A stretch of DNA of 38,543 nucleotides from Acidobacteriota bacterium (GTDB taxonomy: Bacteria > Acidobacteriota > Terriglobia > UBA7540): contig CADDZJ010000031.1 of the NCBI GenBank assembly GCA_902812415.1, forward strand, positions 1-38,543, read 5' to 3'. A model generated the notes under the pieces. The model was not told where the DNA came from and did not search any database. It saw nothing but the letters and a program-made list of their open reading frames with translations. Made by a program: the position numbers and the translations under genes. Of the stretch, positions 27,439 to 36,662 are shown one piece after another (the stretch's first letter is position 1; the number at the start of each line of letters is the position of its first letter).

Positions 27439-28833
27439 TTATTCCTTGGCCGCGCGATACGCCGCTTCCAAATTCAATTTGTAGGCAGCCTTCCGGGGGT
27501 CAAGCGCAAGCGCGCGCTTGAATTCTTCAATCGCTTCCTGCGGATCGTGCGATTCGAGAGCAATCTGCCCCAGTTGATTGTACGCTTCGGCGGACTTTGG
27601 ATTCAGTTGAACGACGGTCTCAAAGCTATTGCGGGCTTGCGCGGAATTTTCCAGGCGTTCCTGAATCAATCCCATCAGATAGTAATAGGTCCATTCTGAG
27701 GGGGCCCGAGAAATAGCCTGTTGCGCGCATTGATGCGCCGGCTCATATTGCCCGGCGTCATAGTAAAGACTTGCCAGGCGATAAAGGACCTGATCGTTAT
27801 CAGGATAAAGTTGTTGCGCCTCTTTGACGAGTTGCAGCGCCTCCTGAAGTTTGCCGTCATCGACGAGCGGTTTGGCCTGCAAAAGCAACTTCATCGCCTT
27901 CCTTCGGGCTTCAAACGTTTTTTCCGATTGCTCCTTCAACTCCGCAAAGCGCTGCATGGCGGCATGCCGCTCTTCTGAGCGCCCGGCGTGCTCACAAGCG
28001 CTCGCCAGTTGGTAGTAAATGTCCGCATCGTTGGGAGAAAGCCGAGCGGCCTGCTCAAGCGCCGTAACCGCTTCCTGGTATTTGCCGAGCCGGTTGTAAG
28101 CCGAGCCGAGGAGGTAAAAAGGCTTGGAGTCGTTCGGAACCCGTGTCACAGCCTTCTGGAGCAGGGGAAGGGCCTGTTGGGTTCGGTTGGTCCTCAAATA
28201 GACGGCGCCCAGGCCGACCAGCGCTGAAGCGTTATCAGGGTCGGCGCGGAGCGCCTGATCTAACTCTTTCTCGGCTTGTTCAAACTTTCCTGTGGCCGCA
28301 TAGGCGGCGGCGAGGTCGCATTTCGCCTGAGGATCGGCGGGCTGTAACTCTACGAGGCGTTCAAGCAAGGGGACAGCCTGAGTATTCATCTCATGGCGCA
28401 AGCAAAGCTTGCCGGAAGCCCGCAGCGCCTCTACATTATTGGGCTGAAGTTTGAGCACGGCTTCATAGGCTGCCAGGGCGCGGTTGTCATCTCCCTTCTC
28501 GGCGTATGCTTCGGCAAGGGCGATTCTGGCATCCGGCATGGAAGGATTGCAGGCGGCGGCGCTGCTGAATTCCACAATCGCCTCATCAATTTGCTTCAAG
28601 CGGTAGCGCGCGAGGCCGATAAAAAATGGAATGGCGCAATCTGAAGACAACTTCTGCGCCTGTTCAAATGATCGCAACGCTTGAGTGTAATCGCCTGCAT
28701 TGAATGCCCGCTGTCCCTGCGCGACGAGCGCTGCCAATGAGGATGTTTGCGATGCGGCGGGCAGGCAGCCGATGAGCATCAGCAGGGCGCTAATGAGTTT
28801 TGGATGGAGAAGAGGCTTCCTGGGCACGTTCAA
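27439..28833 (-). CDS. Exported TPR protein, nearer the Tat lipoprotein
   Basis: The 464-residue protein has a signal peptide (about 1-29, ALLMLIGCLPAASQ) and roughly eleven TPR units. Examples are LVAQGQRAFNAGDYTQALRSF near residue 35 and LGQIALESHDPQEAIEEFKRAL near the C-terminus. A charged linker (ELKEQSEKTFEARRKAMKLL, about 283-302) may be a coiled coil that divides two TPR arrays. It likely scaffolds an envelope complex. The first start is TTG at 28833, overlapping the previous gene by 44 nt; GTG at 28827 is an alternative and neither has a strong ribosome-binding site, so translation may be coupled. No enzymatic residues are seen. Confidence 0.83.
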   Translation of the reverse strand: MNVPRKPLLHPKLISALLMLIGCLPAASQTSSLAALVAQGQRAFNAGDYTQALRSFEQAQKLSSDCAIPFFIGLARYRLKQIDEAIVEFSSAAACNPSMPDARIALAEAYAEKGDDNRALAAYEAVLKLQPNNVEALRASGKLCLRHEMNTQAVPLLERLVELQPADPQAKCDLAAAYAATGKFEQAEKELDQALRADPDNASALVGLGAVYLRTNRTQQALPLLQKAVTRVPNDSKPFYLLGSAYNRLGKYQEAVTALEQAARLSPNDADIYYQLASACEHAGRSEERHAAMQRFAELKEQSEKTFEARRKAMKLLLQAKPLVDDGKLQEALQLVKEAQQLYPDNDQVLYRLASLYYDAGQYEPAHQCAQQAISRAPSEWTYYYLMGLIQERLENSAQARNSFETVVQLNPKSAEAYNQLGQIALESHDPQEAIEEFKRALALDPRKAAYKLNLEAAYRAAKE

Positions 28834-29950
28834 TCTGCCGGGCGCTTTCCTGGCGGGAAAGTTGCTCGCTCTTTTCGATGGCCACGCGGGCCAAATCCTG
28901 CTTTCCTAACTTTCGATAGACCCTTCCTAACACGAAGTAAGTTGAGGATTCCTGATCTCCAAGCTGGATTCCTTTTTGAAGCGCGCCGGCTGACTTTTCC
29001 AGCTGCCCCATTTCTTCATAAGCGCGGCCCAATTCCACCCACGACATTGCCCTTCCGGAGTCAATTTGAACGGCCTTTTCAAGATAAGGCAAGGCCCGCT
29101 CGGGCTGATGCTCTTCCACATAGATATGCCCCATCTGGAGATAGGTGCGCGGGTAGGGTGCATCCAGAAGAAGTTCCTTTTGAAGCTCGGCAATGGCTGG
29201 CGCATATCGGCGTTGCTCCATATACAGGCAGCCCAGGGTGTAATGGAGGCCGCTTACTTTGGGGTCATGTCTCAGTAACGTCTCCAGTTCCTGGATGGCC
29301 TTCCGGTTTTCCCCGGAGGCTTCGTAATAGCCCGCCCGCAACTGGCCGATGCGAAGGGAATGGGGATCAATCGCAGTTATTTCCCGGACTGTTTCTTCAA
29401 ATTTTTTGCGCAGCTCGTTTTGATTTCCTTTCTTTTCCTGCGCCTCACGAAGATAACATTCAGCCAGGTGATAGAGAACATCCACGTTCCTGGGAGCTAT
29501 CCTGCGCGCCGCGATCAGAGATTGTTCAGCTTGTGAGCACCAACCCAGGCTTAAAAGCGAAAGGCCCAGATAGTAATGCCCCTGAAGGTCATCGGGGCGC
29601 GCCGCAACGTACTTATGGAGAGGCGCAAGAGCTTCCGCGGGCCGGTAAAGGTTGAAGTCTGACATGCCAAGCATCAGCCAGCCATTGGCCATGCTGGGAT
29701 CAAGCTTCAAACCCTGCTGAAGCGCCTCTCGCGCTGCCTGATATTTTTTCTGGAGAAAACAACTGATGCCGAGATCAATCCAGGCCGCCGCCATCTCGGG
29801 ATGAGCAACAACGAGGGCGCGGTAGTCTTTTTCTGCGACGGCGTAATGGCCTGCTTCTAACTCGGCTTGCGCAGTCTCAGTGGAGGGCGGCGGTCCTGAT
29901 TGCGCTCCCCATGCGCTCAGAGCCGCCGACAGAAAGACCGCTGCAATCAA
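28790..29950 (-). CDS. Exported TPR protein, coupled to TonB receptor 2
   Basis: The 386-residue protein has a short signal (about 1-17, AALSAWGAQ) lacking positive residues and about ten TPR units, including LEAGHYAVAEKDYRALVV at 31-48 and YTLGCLYMEQRRYAPAIAEL near 240. The start is TTG at 29950. Its TTG overlaps the receptor stop as TTGA, and GAGG lies 8 nt upstream in the receptor's last codons. Translational coupling to the receptor is therefore likely. Together with its neighbour it doubles the TPR dose in the operon. The role is probably to hold an outer-membrane uptake complex together; this is inference from domain type and position. Confidence 0.84.
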   Translation of the reverse strand: MIAAVFLSAALSAWGAQSGPPPSTETAQAELEAGHYAVAEKDYRALVVAHPEMAAAWIDLGISCFLQKKYQAAREALQQGLKLDPSMANGWLMLGMSDFNLYRPAEALAPLHKYVAARPDDLQGHYYLGLSLLSLGWCSQAEQSLIAARRIAPRNVDVLYHLAECYLREAQEKKGNQNELRKKFEETVREITAIDPHSLRIGQLRAGYYEASGENRKAIQELETLLRHDPKVSGLHYTLGCLYMEQRRYAPAIAELQKELLLDAPYPRTYLQMGHIYVEEHQPERALPYLEKAVQIDSGRAMSWVELGRAYEEMGQLEKSAGALQKGIQLGDQESSTYFVLGRVYRKLGKQDLARVAIEKSEQLSRQESARQIERAQEASSPSKTH

Positions 29951-32900
29951 AATTGAAACCTCAGCATGAATTGGATTTCCCGAGGATCGTTACGCTGATT
30001 GCTGATAAACCCGAAAGCGCCGCTTTCCACCGAATTGTTGGGCGCGCCGAGTTGGACTCGATTAAATGCATTGAAGAAGTTCGCGGAAAACGTCAGCTTG
30101 CGGTTTTCGCTGGGAAGATAGAAGTCCTTATACAACGAAAAGTCTTCGTTAAGCTGTGCCGGACTCCGCAGGTTGGAAAACACTGCTGGACTGTTCCCGA
30201 AAGTGAAGATAGCCGGCCGTGAGAAGGCCGCCGGATTGAGATAAGGCTGGGCGTTGGGATCGCCGTTCCATGCTGGATTGATGAGCGGGGCGCTCCAATT
30301 CACGTTGGCTCTTTCCGTCTGAGTGAAAAGGCCATTGGTCTGGTTGGAATTCACCCACATCGGATTGCCGCTCTGATACTGCTGAACGCCGCTCACGTGC
30401 CATCCGCCGAGAACTGCGTTGGTAATCCCGCTGGCGTTGCTCAGAAAATGTTGACCCCGGCCTACAGGCAGGGCATAAACGTAGCTGATCACCAGGCGGT
30501 GCGGAATGTCATCCGGGCTAATCGCCTTGTCCGCGCGCCGATCGAACTCATTTTGAGTTCCCACATCTCCATTGCCGGTAAAGCCGCCGAGCGCCGGATT
30601 ACCTCCTTGGGTGTTTGAGATGAGTTTCGACCAGGTGTAGGCCGCCTGGAACCAGAGCCCGTGGGAGGTCTGGTGTTCAACGCTGATCTCCAGGGCATTA
30701 AACGTGCTATGCCCGGTCATGTCCGTGCCCACATATTCGTTGACGCCGGGATATTGAGGAAATGGGCGCAGCGCCTGGGCCACGCTCTGCGTGGCCGGGA
30801 AGCTTGCGTAAGGCAGGGTGATCCCCGCCGCCTGGGCGGCGGGCGAGTCTATGGGATCGAGCAGCACAGTCCCAAGAGCGAGATATTTGGGATCAACCTG
30901 CATAATGTTTTCGCGGTTGGCATATAGTGAAATGCCGTTGGTTCCCTGGTAGGCTACGGTCAGCGCGGTATTAGCCCCGAATCGATGTTGAACCGTGGCG
31001 TTCCAGGAGCCCATGTAAGGAGCAAGCCCGGAGTACGGGTAAGTAATCCAGGGCGTGCATCCCACCGGATTCCCCCAGGCGCAAATTCCCGGATCGATCG
31101 TGGGTGAAGGTATCGGCGTGGGGAATCCCTGCGCCAGGGTGAAGGCGGGTGTGAAACTGTTGGGCGCGGACACGCTTCGATATCCTGCGAATCCGGTGTT
31201 GTGCGTATCGGAGTTGGCCGGTTCTCGCTGCGCCATGTAGAAGATTCCGCCGCCCGCGCGGAGCACTGTGTTAGGCGTCACGAGATAGGCCACGCCGAGC
31301 CGCGGGCCCAAAGCGTCCGTTCGCGTGTTGGTCCACCGGAACTTGCCGGTGCGGCCAGGGCCGATGCCTCCGAACTCAATCGCTCCCGGAAAACCATTGG
31401 CAGATGGATTCGGGCAGGTGAAGCAGAGATTGCCCGTGTTGCCGTATTTTTCCGAAATCGGGATGGGAAGTTCATAACGAAGCCCCATGTTGATCGTCAG
31501 CCTGGGGGTGGCTTTGAAATTGTCCTGCACAAACCACGCATAATACGGCGCCGCCCAGTGACCATAGCCGCCCAAATTGTAGGCTCCGCCGGAAGGAAGC
31601 CCCAGCAGGAAGGAGGCAAACGCCGAGCCGGTCTGGAACGGCGCTCCCGGTAGACCCGTCACGCTGGCGCCGAAATCAGCCTCGCCGGCGCATTGGTTAC
31701 AATCCTTGCGGGCAAATAAAGTGTGAAGGTATTCAAATCCCATCATGATGTCATGACGGTTGTGGATATCCGTGACCTCATCCAGGATTTCCCAGGTTCG
31801 ATCGGGAGAATTCGTATCCACCCAGAAGTTGACCTGGGCAAAGCCGTCTGACGTGAAGTTGTATTCTGAGGGCGCGTTCGGATCGCCCGGGATGCCTTTC
31901 AATTGAATAGCCTGCTTTTCCGCGGCGGTCAGCTTGTCAGAGCCGGACCGCAACTGGTTGGGCTGAGTTTCAAGATATCTCGTCCAGTTGCCGCTGAAGA
32001 GAAAATGATTCAGCAAGGTGGGCTTGATTGTGTAATCGTTGCTCAGGCGAAAGTAATCGCTCACGCCGCTGGACTCGAAATTGTTTCCAAGCGGACCCGG
32101 AATCGGTCCAATCTGCGGCGGCGATCCAAACGTTGACCGGCTATAGAGGCCGCTCCAATGCATCTTGTTGGAACTGTATGCGTCGATCTGGATGGAGGGG
32201 ACGTTATTGGTGCTTGCGGGATTCCCCACCTGGTGGATGTTATTGTAAAGCGATGAAGTCTGAGGGGGTGGAAGAAGGCCCAAAATCGTCTGGGCCGTGG
32301 CGTCGATGCGGCCGGAAGGGATGATATTCCCGGCAAACTGATCCCTGACGATCTGGCCGTTCACGATCCGCGTGGTTGTTGGGTCGTAGATGGGAATTTG
32401 CTGCCCGGCTCCATTGACCCAGCCGGAAAAGTCTCCGCTTCGCATCGCCATCGGCGGCACGGACGCCAGGCCGTTAGGGCTTCCGGCCTGATAGCGGTTT
32501 CCCTCATAGGCGAAGAAGAAAAAGAGCTTGTTGTGCCCGTTATAGACGCGCGGAATATCCACAGGGCCGCCGAAAGTGCCGCCAAAATCGTTTTGCCGCG
32601 TGACCGGCGTGGTGAGGTTATAGAACCCGCGGGCGTTCAGCGCCGTATTTCGAAAATACTCGAACAGTCCCCCGTGGAACTGGTTCGTTCCGGACTTGGT
32701 GACGAAATTCTCCACTCCATTGGCGGTTCTGCCGTACTCGGCGGAAAAAGATCCCGTCTGAACTTTAAACTCCTGAATGGCCTCCACACTGACGGGTGAA
32801 AATCCTCCGTCATTCTGGCGCCCGCTCATCGATTCACCGCCATCCAGCAGTTGACTCGACTCTGCCGAGAGGCCGCCGGCGACCCTGATGTAGTTGTCTC

Positions 32901-33423
32901 CGCCTCCGGCGTTGTAGGTTCCGGGCGTTAAAGTGACAAATTGCAGATTGTCGCGCAGGCCGCCTGAAAGACTCAGGGGTAAGGACAGGATCTGGTTCGA
33001 TGACAAAACCAGGCCCAGATCTGTGCGATCCGTCTGAAGCAGGGGAGGCGCGGCTTTAACCTGAACGGACTGCGTGACAGCGCCGACTTCCAATTTGAAA
33101 TCCACGCGCGTCGCCGTGTTGACTGCAACCGTAACCTGGCTGGCGACCGTTGAGCGAAATCCGGTCTTTTCCACAGTGACGGAATAAACGCCAACCGGCA
33201 GTTGAACGATGGTGTAATCGCCGCTGCTGGTCGCCAATGTGCTTTGCGTTCGTCCTGTCGCTGCATTTCTTGCTGTCACCTTGGCGCCAGGCACCGCTGC
33301 GCCCGAGGGATCAGTGACAACTCCCGTAATCGTCCCGCGATCCTGGGCAAAAGAAGCGAGAGAAGTGAGTAAGAACAAGAATGGAACGATGACTAGAATA
33401 GAGACCAGTCGTTTTCGCAACAT
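29947..33423 (-). CDS. Oar-like TonB-dependent outer-membrane receptor 2
   Basis: The 1158-residue chain begins with a signal peptide (1-26, SLASFAQ) and a carboxypeptidase-regulatory-like domain (about 28-112, DPSGAAVPGAKVTARN). The plug follows (LLDGGESMSGRQNDGGFSPV, then VEAIQEFKVQTGSFSAEYGR), and then a long beta barrel ends in FQF. It shares layout and motifs with receptor 1 (for example APPLLQT in both) but differs in the plug loops, suggesting another ligand. It imports a large unknown nutrient across the outer membrane with TonB. ATG at 33423 has GGAGG 7 nt upstream. It leads the operon of two TPR proteins and the Tat lipoprotein, which may process what it imports. Confidence 0.92.
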   Translation of the reverse strand: MLRKRLVSILVIVPFLFLLTSLASFAQDRGTITGVVTDPSGAAVPGAKVTARNAATGRTQSTLATSSGDYTIVQLPVGVYSVTVEKTGFRSTVASQVTVAVNTATRVDFKLEVGAVTQSVQVKAAPPLLQTDRTDLGLVLSSNQILSLPLSLSGGLRDNLQFVTLTPGTYNAGGGDNYIRVAGGLSAESSQLLDGGESMSGRQNDGGFSPVSVEAIQEFKVQTGSFSAEYGRTANGVENFVTKSGTNQFHGGLFEYFRNTALNARGFYNLTTPVTRQNDFGGTFGGPVDIPRVYNGHNKLFFFFAYEGNRYQAGSPNGLASVPPMAMRSGDFSGWVNGAGQQIPIYDPTTTRIVNGQIVRDQFAGNIIPSGRIDATAQTILGLLPPPQTSSLYNNIHQVGNPASTNNVPSIQIDAYSSNKMHWSGLYSRSTFGSPPQIGPIPGPLGNNFESSGVSDYFRLSNDYTIKPTLLNHFLFSGNWTRYLETQPNQLRSGSDKLTAAEKQAIQLKGIPGDPNAPSEYNFTSDGFAQVNFWVDTNSPDRTWEILDEVTDIHNRHDIMMGFEYLHTLFARKDCNQCAGEADFGASVTGLPGAPFQTGSAFASFLLGLPSGGAYNLGGYGHWAAPYYAWFVQDNFKATPRLTINMGLRYELPIPISEKYGNTGNLCFTCPNPSANGFPGAIEFGGIGPGRTGKFRWTNTRTDALGPRLGVAYLVTPNTVLRAGGGIFYMAQREPANSDTHNTGFAGYRSVSAPNSFTPAFTLAQGFPTPIPSPTIDPGICAWGNPVGCTPWITYPYSGLAPYMGSWNATVQHRFGANTALTVAYQGTNGISLYANRENIMQVDPKYLALGTVLLDPIDSPAAQAAGITLPYASFPATQSVAQALRPFPQYPGVNEYVGTDMTGHSTFNALEISVEHQTSHGLWFQAAYTWSKLISNTQGGNPALGGFTGNGDVGTQNEFDRRADKAISPDDIPHRLVISYVYALPVGRGQHFLSNASGITNAVLGGWHVSGVQQYQSGNPMWVNSNQTNGLFTQTERANVNWSAPLINPAWNGDPNAQPYLNPAAFSRPAIFTFGNSPAVFSNLRSPAQLNEDFSLYKDFYLPSENRKLTFSANFFNAFNRVQLGAPNNSVESGAFGFISNQRNDPREIQFMLRFQF

Positions 33424-34225
33424 GGGAATCCTCCAGCACGGATTGGGTCCACAGAAGAAAATAAATCGACTCTGCTGTTATTCAGCTTATATATCATTAA
33501 GAATCTTTCATAACAAAGATGTCAAGATTTTTTACAGCTTAGTAATTGATTCATATTAGAGACACTGTAGTTTGGCAAGTTGGAAAAATTTTCGGGGCAG
33601 GATGACACCTCCTTGGGTTACGACGAGGCGGCCACACTGCACTCCCCCTGCTCAATCAGCTCATTTCTGCACCTTAAATTGACGAACAATTTCCCCATTT
33701 TTCAGTTAAGTCGCTTCTTTTCTATTGATTGCGAGAAACTAACAATTTTAATAAATAAGCCATTTAGAATCTTATAGATACAAGGAATTTCGGAAATTGT
33801 TGGTCAAGAATGATTCGACAATAAGCCAATAACATCCATGTTTTCAATAAAGTAGCTTCCTTTTCACGCTCATCAAACCTAAACATTCTCTTTTTTTCCC
33901 AACCAATCGCAGCCCTAAACTCCAATTACGGCCCCTCTTTTTGGCCCAAGGGCAAGCTACTCCAATCAATTGGCGCCCAATGCCGTTTTTGCCCTCCGTT
34001 TGCGATTCCATTCCATCTCTCGCCGCTTCCTCCGGTGACGGTCGAAGGGCCTTTGGGGAAAGGAGCGGGGCGGTCGGGAACTATCTCCATGATTAGTCTA
34101 CATTGGTAGCCTATCTTCAGTCGAGCTCAATTGCGGCGGGTTGGCCGGTTGTGAAATGGGGTGAAGAAAATCCAAGGCTTCTCGCGAAGGAAAGGCCAGG
34201 CGGAGGCATGACGGCGGCCCTGCCA
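33424..34225. other. AT-rich gene-free region between TonB receptor 2 and phosphoketolase
   Basis: About 800 bases carry no convincing gene. 33470-33850 is strongly AT-rich; 33850-34020 is pyrimidine-rich with runs such as TTTTTTTCCC. The only open frame of note (33580-33777) has no ribosome-binding site and odd composition. The promoter of receptor 2 is expected near 33500. Beyond that I see no repeat, tRNA or riboswitch. It may be decayed or acquired DNA. Confidence 0.55.
33497..33525 (-). promoter_or_regulatory. Candidate promoter for TonB receptor 2 operon
   Basis: On the minus strand TTGACA (33525-33520) is a perfect -35, with TCTTAA (33502-33497) as a poor -10 at 17-nt spacing. The surrounding AT-rich tract matches the setting of the receptor 1 promoter. 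The leader would be roughly 65-75 nt. Confidence 0.35.
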
Positions 34226-36583
34226 TCAGTTTTCGGCGCTCCAGCGCCAATCGAGCACTTCCGGCATATCACGGTCGTGGGCTTCGATATAGGCGTGGTG
34301 TTCCGCGAGCTTTCGCTGAAACTTCTGGATCGCATCCGCGGTATGGGAACGCAGCCGGGGCGCGCGGCGTAGCGCTTCGATCGCCAGATGATATCGGCTC
34401 ATCTGGTTGACCACGGTCATATCAAACGGCGTGGTCGTTGTGCCTTCTTCGGCGTAGCCCCGCACGTGGAAGCGGGTTGCAAGGGGTCGGCGGTAGATGA
34501 GTTCATGGATCACCCGCGGGTAGCCGTGAAAGGCGAAGATGACATCTGTGTTTTCCGTAAAAAGGGAGACGAACGCATCGTCATCCATGCCGTGCGGATG
34601 ATCGCGGTGGGAATCGAGCGTAAAGAGATCCACCACGTTCACGACGCGCACGCGCAGGTCCGGGGTCTCGCGGCGCAGCCACCACGCGGCGGCCAGCGTC
34701 TCGCGGGTGGGAACATCGCCGGCCGCAGCCAGCACCACATCGGGACGACCGCGATCGTTGCTGGCCCATTCCCAGACGGACGCCCCGCGCGCGCAATGTG
34801 CCTGGGCTGATTCCATATCCAGCCACTGCGGCATCGGCTTTTTGGAGGCCACAATGAGGTTAATGTAACTGCGACTGCGCAGACAGTGATCGGCGACCGA
34901 GAGCAGGCAATTCGCATCGGGCGGCAGGTAGATGCGCGTCATGGAGCCTTTTTTGGTGAGCAGCATGTTGATGAAGGTCGGCCCCTGGTGGCTGTAACCG
35001 TTATGGTCCTGCTCCCAGATATGGCTCGTCAAAAGATAGTTCAGCGAAGCTACAGGTTTGCGCCAGGGAATCTCGCGCGCCATCTTCTGCCACTTGGCGT
35101 ATTGGGCCATCATCGAATCGACAATGCTGATGAAAGCCTCATAGCAGGCGAAAATCCCGTGGCGGCCCGTCAGCAGATACCCTTCAAGCCATCCCTCGCA
35201 ACAATGTTCGCTTAGGATTTCCATCACCCGCCCATCGCGCGACAGGAACTCGTCGGTCGGGATCATCGGCAGTTCGAATGCCCGTTCGGTGGCGTCAAAT
35301 ACTGCCTGAAGGCGGTTGGAGCTGGTTTCGTCCGGGCAGAAAAGGCGGAAATTGCGCTGGGCCTGGTTTTGCCGAAAAATATCGCGCAGAAATGTGCCCA
35401 GCACTCTCGTCGCCTGCGTCTGCGAGTTCCCCGGCTCGCGAACCTCGATCGCATAATGCGTGAAATCGGGCATCTGCAGCGGCTTCAGGAGTTCGCCGCC
35501 ATTCGCGTGCTGGTTTCTGCCCATGCATTTTTCCCGCGCGGGATAGACCGCTGTCACAAGCGGCACGGGCTTTCCTTGAGCATCGAAGAGTTCCTCGGGG
35601 TGGTAGCTTCGCAGCCACGCCTCAAGCGCCTTCAGATGAGAGGGATTGGTGGCGGGGTCTTCAATCGGGATCTGGTGGGAATGGAAAGTGCCCTCGATCG
35701 GTTTACCATCAAGCTCCTTGGGTCCGGTCCAACCTTTGGGGGTGCGCAGAACAATGGCGGGCCAGCGGGCGATGCCCGACGTCTTTCCTTCACGAGCCTG
35801 CCGCTGAATATGACGAATCTCCCCATAAGCCCAATCCAGCGCGGCCCACATAGCCGGATGCACTTTGGCGGGATCATCGCCGGCCACTTCACGCATCTGA
35901 TATCCGCAGCCCTCAAAAAAGCTGCGCAATTCCTGCTCGCTCATCCGCGCGAAGGCCGCCGGGCCGGAAAGCTTGTAACCATTCAAGTGCAGGATGGGAA
36001 GCGCCGCCCCATCCGTGACGGGATTCAGAAACTTGTTCGAGTGCCACGAGGCGGCCAGCGCACCGGTTTCCGCCTCGCCGTCGCCAATGATGCAGGCGAC
36101 CAGAAGATCGGGATTATCAAACGCTGCACCGTAGGCGTGCAGAAGGCTATAGCCAAGTTCTCCCCCCTCGTGCATGGCGCCGGGCGTCAGGGCCGTCAGG
36201 TGGCTGGGCATTCCGCCGGGCCACGAAAAGTCCCGCACAAAGCGATGGAGGCCGGCAAGGTTTTGAGAATATTTGTCGTAATATTCACTGAGCGTGCCTT
36301 CAAGATACAGGCTTGCCAGCACCCCGGGCGCTCCATGGCCGGTACCTGCTATGTAGAGAATGTCGGCGTGGGTATCCTGGATCAGACGGCTGAGATGCGC
36401 ATAGACCAGGTTCAAACCCGGCTGCGTGCCCCAGTGACCCAGCAGGCGCGCCTTGATGTGTTCGGGTCTAAGCGGCTCGCGCAGTAGGGCGTTTTCCTGC
36501 AGATAAAGCTGCGCCGCCCCCAGATAATTGGCAGCGCGAAAATTGGCATGGAGCTGATTCAGACGTTCATGCGGATATTCCAT
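34226..36583 (-). CDS. xfp: Phosphoketolase (xylulose-5-phosphate/fructose-6-phosphate)
   Basis: This TPP enzyme splits xylulose-5-P or fructose-6-P with phosphate into acetyl-P plus glyceraldehyde-3-P or erythrose-4-P. The 785-residue chain has the usual family length. The signature EGGELGYSL is at 139-147 and the TPP-Mg motif GDGEAETG at 167-174 with Asn183. HLNGYKLSGPA, RTPKGWTGPKELDG and HNGYSHQGPTFI are further family landmarks. ATG at 36583 has GGGAGGAG 6 nt upstream. It follows acetate kinase by 79 nt on the same strand, so the two form an acetyl-P to acetate plus ATP module. Dual substrate use cannot be read from the sequence. Confidence 0.95.
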   Translation of the reverse strand: MEYPHERLNQLHANFRAANYLGAAQLYLQENALLREPLRPEHIKARLLGHWGTQPGLNLVYAHLSRLIQDTHADILYIAGTGHGAPGVLASLYLEGTLSEYYDKYSQNLAGLHRFVRDFSWPGGMPSHLTALTPGAMHEGGELGYSLLHAYGAAFDNPDLLVACIIGDGEAETGALAASWHSNKFLNPVTDGAALPILHLNGYKLSGPAAFARMSEQELRSFFEGCGYQMREVAGDDPAKVHPAMWAALDWAYGEIRHIQRQAREGKTSGIARWPAIVLRTPKGWTGPKELDGKPIEGTFHSHQIPIEDPATNPSHLKALEAWLRSYHPEELFDAQGKPVPLVTAVYPAREKCMGRNQHANGGELLKPLQMPDFTHYAIEVREPGNSQTQATRVLGTFLRDIFRQNQAQRNFRLFCPDETSSNRLQAVFDATERAFELPMIPTDEFLSRDGRVMEILSEHCCEGWLEGYLLTGRHGIFACYEAFISIVDSMMAQYAKWQKMAREIPWRKPVASLNYLLTSHIWEQDHNGYSHQGPTFINMLLTKKGSMTRIYLPPDANCLLSVADHCLRSRSYINLIVASKKPMPQWLDMESAQAHCARGASVWEWASNDRGRPDVVLAAAGDVPTRETLAAAWWLRRETPDLRVRVVNVVDLFTLDSHRDHPHGMDDDAFVSLFTENTDVIFAFHGYPRVIHELIYRRPLATRFHVRGYAEEGTTTTPFDMTVVNQMSRYHLAIEALRRAPRLRSHTADAIQKFQRKLAEHHAYIEAHDRDMPEVLDWRWSAEN

Positions 36584-36631
36584 AGGTTACTCCTCCCGAT
36601 TAAACTATTCACAAGCGATGCTCTCACATCA

Positions 36632-36649
36632 TTCCCGCCTGAGCGGGAA
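36632..36649. repeat. Dispersed palindromic repeat, family B, copy 2
   Basis: TTCCCGC (36632-36638), loop CTGA and GCGGGAA (36643-36649) form a perfect 7-bp hairpin between acetate kinase and phosphoketolase. It could dampen or stabilise the cotranscript. It matches the element at 22459-22487 in type. Confidence 0.65.
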
Positions 36650-36662
36650 CCCCTATATCCCG

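Noticed and set aside
33580-33777. Small plus-strand open frame in the AT-rich gap
   Set aside because: It has no ribosome-binding site, hydrophobic and odd composition, and no known family.
35369-36487. Long plus-strand open frame inside phosphoketolase
   Set aside because: It is antisense to phosphoketolase motifs and shows no family features.
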